Position numbers and translations under genes: made by a program | The notes under the pieces: model-generated | The model's input: only the letters and a program-made list of their open reading frames with translations | Told to the model about the DNA's origin: nothing | Databases searched by the model: none | Source: an uncultured Clostridia bacterium | GTDB taxonomy: Bacteria; Bacillota; Clostridia; TANB77; CAG-508 | Length of the DNA: 38,831 bases | Direction of reading: 5' to 3' | Assembly: GCA_944389125.1 (NCBI GenBank) | Contig: CALXLF010000009.1 | Span: 1 to 38,831, forward strand | Shown: positions 1 to 7,743 of the stretch, piece after piece | Numbering within the stretch: the first letter of the stretch is position 1 | How the letters are laid out: each line of letters begins with the position of its first letter

Positions 1-39
1 GATTTTTGTTACTCTGTTCATAACTATAAGTCTTTTTTA

Positions 40-68
40 CCCCCAGTATAACTGGGGGTTTACTTTTA
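40..68 (+). terminator. Intrinsic terminator at window edge
   Basis: A perfect 8-bp inverted repeat (CCCCCAGT, 3-nt loop, ACTGGGGG) is followed on the plus strand by TTTACTTTT. The T-rich side is on the plus strand, so it probably ends a plus-strand gene lying before the window. On the minus strand the hairpin is followed by A-rich sequence, so it is not a good terminator for murG. Confidence 0.6.
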
Positions 69-79
69 AATTAAAAAGA

Positions 80-106
80 GGGACAAGAGAACCGTCCCCT
101 TGTCCC
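80..106. repeat. REP-like palindrome of the GGGACAAG...CTTGTCCC type
   Basis: Arms GGGACAAG (80-87) and CTTGTCCC (99-106) are perfect inverted repeats around a core containing AACCGTCCC. Elements with a GGGAC...GACGGTTCT...GTCCC pattern are, from memory, common dispersed palindromes in Clostridia, often near REP-associated tyrosine transposases. No transposase is visible in the window. The element is much richer in G+C than its surroundings. Confidence 0.55.
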
Positions 107-142
107 GCCCAAAAAAAGCGGAACTAAATAAATATAGCCCCG

Positions 143-1261
143 TTATTTTTTTAATACTTTTTCAATTTCAGAATATATTTTATCTAAAACATTTTTAGTT
201 TCAAGTGTTTTAGCCTGTGCACCCATTTTTAATAATTTTTCTTTATCCAAAATAATACTATCAATTTCTTTAGATAAACTTTGATAATTAATATTATCAT
301 TACTAATTATTTTAGCTGCACCTATCTTTTCTAATACCTTGGCATTATCTTCTTGACGATTTGCCATTCTACTTGGAAGTGGTACAAATATTGCAGGTTT
401 TCCAACAATTGCAATCTCTGTAACAGTCATTGCTCCGCTTCTGCATACTAATAAATCTGCAATATTCATCATTTCGTCCATATTATATATGTATGGCAAA
501 ATCTTTATATTTTTTAAATTATTAATATTTTTTCCATTTGATTCTAATTTTTCTTTTATAATATCATATTGTTTAGCTCCACAAGATAATATTATTTGAT
601 AATTCTTATTTAAATCATGATCTACTAAATCATAAACTGCTTCATTAATTTTTTGAGCACCCTGGCTTCCGCCAAATATCAAAACAATTGGTAAATTATT
701 TCTTATTCCTATTTCCTCTAAAAGCTTAGATTTTTGATTAGAATCAATATTCATTTTTTTGATTTTAGTTGGAGTTCCAGTAACAACAACATTTTCTCTG
801 TTTTCTAAATTTTCTTTTGTCTCTTTAAAACCAACTAAAACCCTATCAACTTTTTTAGCATACATTTTAACGGCTCTTCCAGGATAACTATTGCTTTCAT
901 GAAGAATTGTTGGAATCCCCATTTCAATAGCCACTCCAAAAACTGGAACACAAATATATCCACCTGTTCCAATTACAATATCTGGTTTAAATTTTTCAAA
1001 AAATTTTCTTACATCTTTTTTACTTGAAAAAGTCTTTATTATATTTTTAAAATTTTCTATTGAAATCTCTTTTTTAAATCCATAAGCTTCAATAGTTTTT
1101 AATGTATAACCATTTCTAGGAACTAAATCATTTTCTAAACCTCTATTAGTTCCAATAAAAACTATCTCTGAATTTGGATTTTTTTCTTTAATTTTACCTG
1201 CAATTGCTAATCCTGGATTTATATGCCCCCCAGTACCAGCAGCAGAAATAACAACTTTCAT
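143..1261 (-). CDS. murG: MurG, lipid II synthase
   Basis: UDP-N-acetylglucosamine:undecaprenyl-PP-MurNAc-pentapeptide GlcNAc transferase. It converts lipid I to lipid II on the inner face of the membrane. The 372 aa are the usual family length. The N-terminal GTGGHINPG loop (residues 9-17), HESNSYPGR near 122, the GGSQGAQKIN loop of the C-terminal Rossmann domain near 197 and the CRSGAMTVTE donor-sugar loop near 274 are all present. The ATG at 1261 has AAGGAAGG upstream. It is the last gene of the murE-mraY-ftsW-murG run, after a 145-bp gap that contains a small palindrome. No terminator of the right polarity is visible just downstream on the minus strand. Confidence 0.96.
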   Translation of the reverse strand: MKVVISAAGTGGHINPGLAIAGKIKEKNPNSEIVFIGTNRGLENDLVPRNGYTLKTIEAYGFKKEISIENFKNIIKTFSSKKDVRKFFEKFKPDIVIGTGGYICVPVFGVAIEMGIPTILHESNSYPGRAVKMYAKKVDRVLVGFKETKENLENRENVVVTGTPTKIKKMNIDSNQKSKLLEEIGIRNNLPIVLIFGGSQGAQKINEAVYDLVDHDLNKNYQIILSCGAKQYDIIKEKLESNGKNINNLKNIKILPYIYNMDEMMNIADLLVCRSGAMTVTEIAIVGKPAIFVPLPSRMANRQEDNAKVLEKIGAAKIISNDNINYQSLSKEIDSIILDKEKLLKMGAQAKTLETKNVLDKIYSEIEKVLKK

Positions 1262-1352
1262 TATGATTCCTTCCTTTATAAATTTAAAATGTTATATGTT
1301 TCTATCTTTAAAGTACTCACTAGATATGTAATTATATAATATTTTCTGTAAT

Positions 1353-1384
1353 GTAGCGACGAATGTGACCAGAGTGATTGCTAC
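1353..1384. repeat. Short imperfect palindrome in the ftsW-murG gap
   Basis: GTAGCGA (1353-1359) can pair with TTGCTAC (1378-1384) over 7 bp including one G-T pair. It is richer in G+C than the flanking DNA and has no T tract on either side, so it is not a convincing terminator. It may be a small dispersed repeat or an RNA processing hairpin in the ftsW-murG transcript. Confidence 0.35.
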
Positions 1385-1406
1385 AAATTCTTATCTAATT
1401 TAAACT

Positions 1407-2570
1407 CTACTTTTTCTTAGCTGAACGAGCAATATTTAATAAAATTCCAACAGCTGCAAGATTAACAACCATAGCAGTACCTCCATAGCTAAAGAATGGA
1501 AGTTGCATACCAGTTACTGGTATTGTATTTGTAACAACTGCAATATTAATTATAGCTTGAACTCCTATTAAACTTACTATTCCAACAGCTATTAAAGTTC
1601 CAAATGTATCTTGAGCTCTAATTGCTATCAAAATTCCTCTCCATATAAAAATTAAAAATAATATTATAACAACTAGGCAACCTACATATCCTAATTCTTC
1701 TGCTAAAACAGCAAAAATAAAATCATTTTGGGGCTCTGGTAAATATAAATATTTTTGCTTACTTTGGCCTAAACCTAAACCAAAAAGTCCTCCTGAACCA
1801 ATAGCATATAAACTTTGAATTATCTGCCATCCATCTCCAGTTACATCAGACCAAGGATCTAACCATGTTTGAATTCTACCAATTCTAAAAGAAGAATCTG
1901 ACCCACTACTATGATTTCCGCTTTTAGCTGATAAGAAAATTCCTAATGCTCCTACTCCAATAGCTCCTAATACAACAAAATGACTAATTTTTGTTCCAGC
2001 AACAATCATTTGAATAACACTAATTAAACAAATTACAAAAGTTGCACTAAAATGGTTTTGTAAAATATAAATTGAAATTACAACTGGAATTAAAAATAGT
2101 AGTGGAAAAATACATCCCCAAAAAAAGTTCTTAATTTTTCCATTTTCTTTCAAATCACTCATCAAACTTGCAAAAAATAATATAAATACTAATTTAGCAA
2201 GCTCTGAAGGTTGAAAGTTAAATCCACCTATATTTATCCAACGAGTTGCTCCACCTGCTGACATACCAGTAAATCCAACTAAAAATAATAGAGCAATAAT
2301 TATCACATAAAATATCCATTTAAATTTTCTATAAATTCTATAATCAACTTTTGAAAGAATAATTGCAATAACAACTCCAGCTACAGCAGCTATCGCCTGT
2401 TTTCTAAAATATGAATAACTATCTCCACCTTCAGACAAAGCAGTTGCAGAGCTAGCAGATAAAACCATTATTAGTCCAAGTGCTAATAAAATACTAACTA
2501 CAATTATAATTATGTAATCACTTGAACCTTTTGTGAAAAAGTTTATTTTATTTTCTTTCTTTTTTGTCAT
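1407..2570 (-). CDS. ftsW: FtsW/SpoVE-type SEDS glycan polymerase
   Basis: A polytopic SEDS-family membrane protein of 387 aa (about ten transmembrane helices) that polymerises lipid II together with a class B PBP at the septum. Family marks include QPSELAKL near 121, PEPQNDFIFAVLAEELG near 280 and the C-terminal PFFSYGGTAMVVNLAAVGIL. Its place between mraY and murG favours FtsW over RodA, and a sporulation SpoVE role cannot be excluded. The ATG at 2570 is preceded by AAGGAAGGAC. It lies 29 nt after mraY and is probably co-transcribed with it. The likely PBP partner is the class B PBP at 7744-9717. Confidence 0.93.
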   Translation of the reverse strand: MTKKKENKINFFTKGSSDYIIIIVVSILLALGLIMVLSASSATALSEGGDSYSYFRKQAIAAVAGVVIAIILSKVDYRIYRKFKWIFYVIIIALLFLVGFTGMSAGGATRWINIGGFNFQPSELAKLVFILFFASLMSDLKENGKIKNFFWGCIFPLLFLIPVVISIYILQNHFSATFVICLISVIQMIVAGTKISHFVVLGAIGVGALGIFLSAKSGNHSSGSDSSFRIGRIQTWLDPWSDVTGDGWQIIQSLYAIGSGGLFGLGLGQSKQKYLYLPEPQNDFIFAVLAEELGYVGCLVVIILFLIFIWRGILIAIRAQDTFGTLIAVGIVSLIGVQAIINIAVVTNTIPVTGMQLPFFSYGGTAMVVNLAAVGILLNIARSAKKK

Positions 2571-2599
2571 AAGTATTTCAGTCCTTCCTTTTTAGCATT

Positions 2600-3565
2600 T
2601 TATACTGCTAAAATTCCAATAATACTAAATATTAAAGTAATAAATGAAAATACTCCAACAACTCTATTTTCTCTCCATCCTGAAAGTTCAAAATGATGAT
2701 GAAGTGGAGCCATTTTTAAAATTCTCTTTCCAAAAAAAGTACATGAGAAAACTTGAGCTATAACAGATAATGTCTCTACTACAGGAATAATTGCAATTAT
2801 TATTAATAATAATGGATTTTGCAAATAAATTGCTATACTTGAAATTACTCCTCCTAAAAGAAGTGAGCCTGTATCACCCATCATAACTTTTGCCTTATGG
2901 AAATTATAAACTAAAAATCCACAGCATGCACCACTACATATTGCTCCAAATATTGATATTCCGTATATTCCAAATCTAAATGCAATTATTGAAAAAGCTG
3001 CAATAATAATTGCACTTACACTACCTGCTAAACCATCTACTCCATCTGTTAAATTAACAGCATTTGTAGTAGCTAACATTACTAAAATCATAAGTGGAAT
3101 ATATACAAATTTTGGTAATTCAATAGCAATATCTGTAAATGGAATTTTTATTGCTGTTCCTAAATCTGTATAATTCAATAAAAATAACACAAAAATTACT
3201 GAAACAACTAACTGTCCTAAAAGTTTAAGTTTTGGACTCAATCCATCTGTATTTTTTAAAACTACTTTTTTAAAATCATCTATAAATCCTACCAATCCAA
3301 ATCCAATTGAAACTAAAGCCACTGGCAAAATTATATGAATTAGATCATGATTAATAATTGATGCTACAATACTTAAAACTAGAATTGTAATTATCATCAT
3401 GATTCCACCCATTGTTGGTGTTCCTCTTTTCTTAAGGTGACTTCTTGGTCCATCTAATCTTTCACTTTGCCCCACTTTTAATTTTTTAAGCACTGGAATT
3501 ATAATTTTTCCTAAAATTGCTGTTATAACAAATGCAGCAATAAGATATAAAACTTCTGTTAACAT
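2600..3565 (-). CDS. mraY: MraY, phospho-MurNAc-pentapeptide transferase
   Basis: Transfers phospho-MurNAc-pentapeptide from UDP to undecaprenyl phosphate to form lipid I. The 321-aa polytopic membrane protein has the family signatures: IDDFKKV near 94, the TNAVNLTDGVDGLAG stretch near 167, a MMGDTGSL loop near 228 and the MAPLHHHFELSGWRE loop near 285. The ATG at 3565 follows AGGAAGG. It begins 12 nt after murE stops, so the two are translationally close. murF, which often stands between murE and mraY, is not here. Confidence 0.96.
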   Translation of the reverse strand: MLTEVLYLIAAFVITAILGKIIIPVLKKLKVGQSERLDGPRSHLKKRGTPTMGGIMMIITILVLSIVASIINHDLIHIILPVALVSIGFGLVGFIDDFKKVVLKNTDGLSPKLKLLGQLVVSVIFVLFLLNYTDLGTAIKIPFTDIAIELPKFVYIPLMILVMLATTNAVNLTDGVDGLAGSVSAIIIAAFSIIAFRFGIYGISIFGAICSGACCGFLVYNFHKAKVMMGDTGSLLLGGVISSIAIYLQNPLLLIIIAIIPVVETLSVIAQVFSCTFFGKRILKMAPLHHHFELSGWRENRVVGVFSFITLIFSIIGILAV

Positions 3566-3577
3566 TTAAATTCCTTC

Positions 3578-5059
3578 CTATTTTTTATTTTTCATTTCTT
3601 TTAAAATATCTTTTACAATAACTCTTTCATCATAATCTATTTTTTTCTTACCTATTTCTTGGTATTTTTCATGTCCTTTTCCAGCTAAAACAACAATATC
3701 TCTCTTATTCATCATGTGAATAGCTTCTCTAATTGCTTCTGTTCTATCAACTACTACTTTGTATTTTCCTTTGGTTTTCTTTGCTCCCTCTTCTATTTGG
3801 GCTATAATCTCTTCTGGTTTTTCTGTCCTTGGATTATCGGTTGTAATAATTGTAAAATCCGCAATTCTTCCGGCTGCTTCACCCATCAAAGGTCTTTTTT
3901 CTTTATCTCTATCTCCTCCACATCCAAAAACACATATTACTCTTCCTTTTGTATATGTTTTTACAGCTTCAAGAATACTTGCTAAACTCTCAGGAGTATG
4001 AGCATAATCAATCATAATTGGAAGCTCTAAATCATTTGAAACCATTTCACTTCTTCCAGGTACTTCTATATGTTCCATAACTTCTTTTATTATATCTGCA
4101 GTCGCACCAAGGCTTACACACACAGATATTGCAGCTAAAGCATTATATACACTAAATCTTCCAGGAATATTAACTTTGATTCTCTCATTTTTATTATTAA
4201 TTTTTACTTTAAAATCAACTGTTGAATTTGTTATAGTAACATCTTTAGCTAATAAATCACAGGTATTATCAATTCCATATGTCTTTATTTCACATTTTGG
4301 ACATTCTTTAATAAGACGTGTTGTCTTAAAATCATCTGCATTTGCAAAACCTTTTTTGCACATAAGAAATAATTTTTCTTTTGATTTAAAATAATCCTCC
4401 ATATCTTCATGTTCTTTTGCACTTATATGATCTTTATAAAAATTAGTAAAAACACCTATATCAAAATATGTTCCTAAAACTCTATTATATTTTAAACTTT
4501 GAGAAGAAACTTCCATAACTGCATATTCTACTTTTTCTTTTGCCATTTGATAAAAAGTTCTTTGAAGTTCAATACTACCTGGTGTTGTTCTATTGCTATC
4601 TCCTAAGCAATCATCTCCTATGTAGTTTGAAATTGTTCCTATTAATCCAACTTTTTTACCCATTTTTTCTAAAATAGATTTTATCATATATGTTGTAGTT
4701 GTTTTTCCTTTTGTTCCTGTAACACCAATTACAGTAAATTTCTTTGAAGAATTTCCATAAAAATTACAAGCAGCTACTGCTAAAGCAATTCTAGAATTGC
4801 TAACAATTACAACTGTTACCTCTTCTGGAATTTTTATATTTTTAACATCAGCATCTACATCAATCATAACAGCACTTGCACCATTACTAATTGCCTCTTC
4901 TATAAATTTATGTCCATCAAAATCAAATCCTTTTACAGCCACAAATAAACTTCCTGGCTTTACATTTTTGGAATTATCTTCAATTGACGAAATATCAATA
5001 TCCATATTTCCTTTTGATTTATAATTTTCAATTCCATTTAAAATTTTCTTAAGTTCCAT
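3578..5059 (-). CDS. murE: MurE, UDP-MurNAc-tripeptide synthetase (meso-DAP type)
   Basis: Adds the third residue to UDP-MurNAc-L-Ala-D-Glu in the cytoplasm. The 493 aa show the ATP loop GVTGTKGKTTTTYM near 112-125, DYAHTPES near 352 and the DNPRTEKP motif near 408. DNPR is the known signature for meso-diaminopimelate rather than lysine as substrate, so the wall is predicted to be DAP-type. The ATG at 5059 has GGAGG about 10 nt upstream and its own promoter (5106-5134). It is the first gene of the murE-mraY-ftsW-murG operon. Confidence 0.96.
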   Translation of the reverse strand: MELKKILNGIENYKSKGNMDIDISSIEDNSKNVKPGSLFVAVKGFDFDGHKFIEEAISNGASAVMIDVDADVKNIKIPEEVTVVIVSNSRIALAVAACNFYGNSSKKFTVIGVTGTKGKTTTTYMIKSILEKMGKKVGLIGTISNYIGDDCLGDSNRTTPGSIELQRTFYQMAKEKVEYAVMEVSSQSLKYNRVLGTYFDIGVFTNFYKDHISAKEHEDMEDYFKSKEKLFLMCKKGFANADDFKTTRLIKECPKCEIKTYGIDNTCDLLAKDVTITNSTVDFKVKINNKNERIKVNIPGRFSVYNALAAISVCVSLGATADIIKEVMEHIEVPGRSEMVSNDLELPIMIDYAHTPESLASILEAVKTYTKGRVICVFGCGGDRDKEKRPLMGEAAGRIADFTIITTDNPRTEKPEEIIAQIEEGAKKTKGKYKVVVDRTEAIREAIHMMNKRDIVVLAGKGHEKYQEIGKKKIDYDERVIVKDILKEMKNKK

Positions 5060-5105
5060 GAATTAGATTCCTCCAAACAAAATATTTTTATATTTTCACA
5101 ACGCT

Positions 5106-5134
5106 ATTATATCCCAAAACATTTTTTGTGTCTA
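5106..5134 (-). promoter_or_regulatory. Predicted promoter of the murE operon
   Basis: On the minus strand TAGACA (5134-5129), a 17-nt spacer and a perfect TATAAT (5111-5106) form a sigma-A-like promoter about 50 nt ahead of the murE start. It lets murE-mraY-ftsW-murG be transcribed apart from the mraZ end of the split cluster. Confidence 0.65.
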
Positions 5135-5210
5135 CAAAAATTGTAAATATTTTACTATAATAATATTTTTTAAATATAAAAAAATAACTAAATATATCAT
5201 TTAATTTAAA

Positions 5211-5252
5211 TAATATAAAAAGCTATTGATAATTTTTTACTTTATCAATAGC
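5211..5252 (-). terminator. Intrinsic terminator of the flavodiiron-rubredoxin operon
   Basis: A perfect 11-bp inverted repeat (GCTATTGATAA at 5222-5232, TTATCAATAGC at 5242-5252) is followed on the minus strand by a run of T. It lies just after the rubredoxin gene and before the murE promoter. Confidence 0.8.
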
Positions 5253-5287
5253 CTAAATAGCTTAATATAAAAATATTTTATTATATT

Positions 5288-5425
5288 TTATTCTTCTATT
5301 TTTTTGAAGTTTTCTTTTCCAACTCCACATAATGGACAAACCCAATTATCTGGTAAATCTTCAAATTTTGTACCTTCTACTGATTCGTCATAAATATAAC
5401 CACATATTGTACATTCGTATTTCAT
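5288..5425 (-). CDS. Rubredoxin
   Basis: A 45-aa protein starting [13 protein letters not shown] and containing the two iron-binding knuckles CTICGY (Cys5, Cys8) and CPLCGV (Cys30, Cys33), with the conserved PDNWVCP between them. This matches a complete, slightly short rubredoxin with one Fe(Cys)4 centre. The ATG at 5425 has GGGGGTGAG upstream. It lies 34 nt after the flavodiiron gene and before a strong terminator, so it is most likely the direct electron donor of that enzyme. Several conserved hallmarks make the call firm despite the size. Confidence 0.95.
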   Translation of the reverse strand: MKYECTICGYIYDESVEGTKFEDLPDNWVCPLCGVGKENFKKIEE

Positions 5426-5459
5426 TTTCTCACCCCCATTTATATAAATTCTAATATTT

Positions 5460-6617
5460 TTAATTTAATATTGATTTTGCTAATTCTTCGAATTTATTTT
5501 CTGTATCACTATTCATTGTTGTTTTTATAGTTACAATTGGCTCACATATTTTAATGTCTTTCATCTCCTCAAATAAATTTTTCATAAGTTTTCCTGACAT
5601 TGGTGCCCATGAACCATTTTCAATAATTCCAACTGTTCTATTTTGATAACTTTTATGTTTTAATTTTCTTAAAAAGCTCTCTGTTTGTGGAAATAAACCT
5701 GCATCATAAGTAGGTGAAGCAACTATCATTTTATCATACATAAATGCATATTCTACTACTCTTGACATATCTTCTCTTGCTAAATCGCAGACAACTATAG
5801 GTTCTTCTGTTTTTGAATTCAAAATTTCTACTAATTTTTGAATAGCTATTTTTGTATTTCCATGAATTGAATTATAAGCTATTAAAATTCCTTTTTCTTC
5901 TGGCTCATATTTACTCCATATATCATATTTATTAATATAATATCCTAAATTATCTTTTAAAACTGGTCCATGTAATGGGCAAATAATGTTTACATCCAAT
6001 CCTGATAATTTTCTTAAAACAGCTTGTACTTGTGCTCCATATTTTCCACAAATATTAAAATAATATCTTCTTGCTTCTTTAATCCATTCCTCTTCTTTTA
6101 AATCAACAGACCCAAATTTACCAAAAGCATCAGCTGAAAATAGAATTTTCTCTGTTTCTTCATAAGTAAGCATTACCTCTGGCCAATGAACCATTGGAGC
6201 CATATAAAATTTAAGTTTGTGTTTTCCTATATCTAATTCATCATTTTCATTTACAACTACATATCTATCGCTTAAATCTATATCAAAAAATTGTGGTAAC
6301 ATGCTTGCAGCTCTATTACTTAAAACAATTTTCATATTCGGATATTTTTCAGCAACTAGTTTTATATTTGCAGAATGATCAGGTTCTAAATGTGAAACTA
6401 CTAAATAATCTGGATTTTTTTTATCTAAAGCTTTTTCAAGATTTTCCATCCAGTCATTTGTTGCTCTTTTATCAACTGTATCCATTATTACATTTTTTTC
6501 ATCAAAAATTATATATGAATTATATGAAATTCCTGTTGGGACTGGGTACTGACTTTCAAATAAATCTATATTTTTATCTTTTACACCTATATATTTTATA
6601 TAATCATTTATCTCCAC
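5460..6617 (-). CDS. Flavodiiron protein (A-type, O2/NO reductase)
   Basis: A two-domain enzyme that reduces O2 to water, or NO to N2O, in the anaerobe cytoplasm. The N-terminal metallo-beta-lactamase domain carries the diiron ligands: HLEPDH near residue 76-81, the His of MVHWPE near 144, the Asp of SADAFG near 163 and the His of CPLHGP near 216. The C-terminal flavodoxin domain begins near 245 ([13 protein letters not shown] loop) and has APMSG near 352. A GTG at 6626 also opens this frame, but it abuts the AGGAG. The second GTG (6617) has AGGAG with an 8-nt spacer and is the better start, giving 385 aa. Rubredoxin follows in the same operon. Confidence 0.95.
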   Translation of the reverse strand: MEINDYIKYIGVKDKNIDLFESQYPVPTGISYNSYIIFDEKNVIMDTVDKRATNDWMENLEKALDKKNPDYLVVSHLEPDHSANIKLVAEKYPNMKIVLSNRAASMLPQFFDIDLSDRYVVVNENDELDIGKHKLKFYMAPMVHWPEVMLTYEETEKILFSADAFGKFGSVDLKEEEWIKEARRYYFNICGKYGAQVQAVLRKLSGLDVNIICPLHGPVLKDNLGYYINKYDIWSKYEPEEKGILIAYNSIHGNTKIAIQKLVEILNSKTEEPIVVCDLAREDMSRVVEYAFMYDKMIVASPTYDAGLFPQTESFLRKLKHKSYQNRTVGIIENGSWAPMSGKLMKNLFEEMKDIKICEPIVTIKTTMNSDTENKFEELAKSILN

Positions 6618-6761
6618 TTTTTTCACTCCTAACTATAAAACTAATATATATTAACATTTCCAGTTATTTTTATTTTATAATTAATCAAATTAAAAATCCT
6701 GTAAAAGTTCGGTTAAAGTATATCACACTTCTAAATATATTTGCAATAGATTTATATAAAT

Positions 6762-6799
6762 AAAAAAGTTCGAGCGCTCGTCATTACTGACAAGCGCTC
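6762..6799 (-). terminator. Intrinsic terminator of the orphan gene 6824-7501
   Basis: GAGCGCT (6772-6778) pairs with AGCGCTC (6793-6799), and an inner GTCA/TGAC extends the stem with one mismatch. On the minus strand it is followed by AACTTTTTTATTT. The G+C-rich stem matches the unusual composition of the gene it ends and supports a self-contained acquired cassette. Confidence 0.8.
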
Positions 6800-6823
6800 T
6801 TAGGATGACTGCTGCACTCGATT

Positions 6824-7501
6824 TCACTGGTTTTCTTTATAGACGTAGTCTTCAAGATCTTCCAGGAGTTTTTCAAGAGTCTGTTCAGATGCATTCTTTC
6901 CAAGGAACGGCTTAACATATTCCAGCGCCTTTTCCATTGTAAAATCTTTTTCATCAATTTCAGATCCGACTTTACGCAAAGCATAGTCGCGCATACAATC
7001 ATATGTAGACTCCGGAGCATACAGCTTTTTGAAAAGCATGCACTTAATAAAGTCACCGCCGATTGTATACTTTCTGAAGCCCTTAAGCTTCTTATTCAGA
7101 GTATTGATCGTAATCTCATAGCAGAATTCCTTATTAATTTCTGCAATGATATTGTCAATGACTTTACCCAGAATTTTCTCCTTTTCCTCAAGAGTTCTAT
7201 CTTCTTCAGAAATATCACTCTTTGCGGAGATTTCTATAACTTCCATAATATAGTCAAGCCCATCTTCTACAGTCATTGTAGTCCCAGGAACTTTGGAAGC
7301 GTTTACAGCATTTTCTAATGCCTCACGAATGGAGATTTCCGGATGACGAAGTACTCCAAAAACAACTCCTTTTAAGAGATCTGCGCCAATCATGCTCATC
7401 GGGATTTTCATTCTTCTCATATGAAGCATAATAGATGCGTGTAATCTTCTCTTGTCAAAATTAATTACCAGTTTCCGAGTTTCGTTCTTTGATTTTTCCA
7501 T
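6824..7501 (-). CDS. Orphan helical protein with a tandem internal duplication, G+C-richer (foreign-looking)
   Basis: I do not recognise the family. The 225-aa protein is soluble and mostly helical. Two halves resemble each other about 110 residues apart: IGADLLKGVVFGVLRHPE (38-55) against IGGDFIKCMLFKKLYAPE (147-164), then TMTVEDGLDYIMEVI against DFTMEKALEYVKPFL. The first half faintly recalls the Spo0A C-terminal fold, but I would not assign it. Base and codon use differ clearly from the neighbours (GCC, CCG, ATC and CTG-type codons), and it has its own strong ribosome site (AGGAGG) and G+C-rich terminator, so recent acquisition is likely. Codon 9 is an in-frame CGG. A +1 shift there would hit TAA three codons later, so here CGG must be read in frame for the protein to exist. 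Confidence 0.75.
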   Translation of the reverse strand: MEKSKNETRKLVINFDKRRLHASIMLHMRRMKIPMSMIGADLLKGVVFGVLRHPEISIREALENAVNASKVPGTTMTVEDGLDYIMEVIEISAKSDISEEDRTLEEKEKILGKVIDNIIAEINKEFCYEITINTLNKKLKGFRKYTIGGDFIKCMLFKKLYAPESTYDCMRDYALRKVGSEIDEKDFTMEKALEYVKPFLGKNASEQTLEKLLEDLEDYVYKENQ

Positions 7502-7743
7502 CTTTAGTCCTCCTATTTTTACGAGAAAAAGATTCCTCGCTTTTTAAGTATAAGTTTTCTAGCAACATATTAATTATAACATTTTAGAAGTAGAAAATCA
7601 AATTTTTGCCTGATTTTTCAACGACTTTCGGTCGCATTATTCTATTTTTTTCGACAAAATGTTTTTTGAATTAAATATAAAAAAATTAATAAAATTTACT
7701 AAATAATTAATTTTGATTTTTAAAAAAAGAAAGGACAAAATCA

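Noticed and set aside
6784..7056. Open frame on the minus strand overlapping the orphan gene
   Set aside because: It runs through the terminator hairpin, has no ribosome site and overlaps a better-supported gene in another frame.
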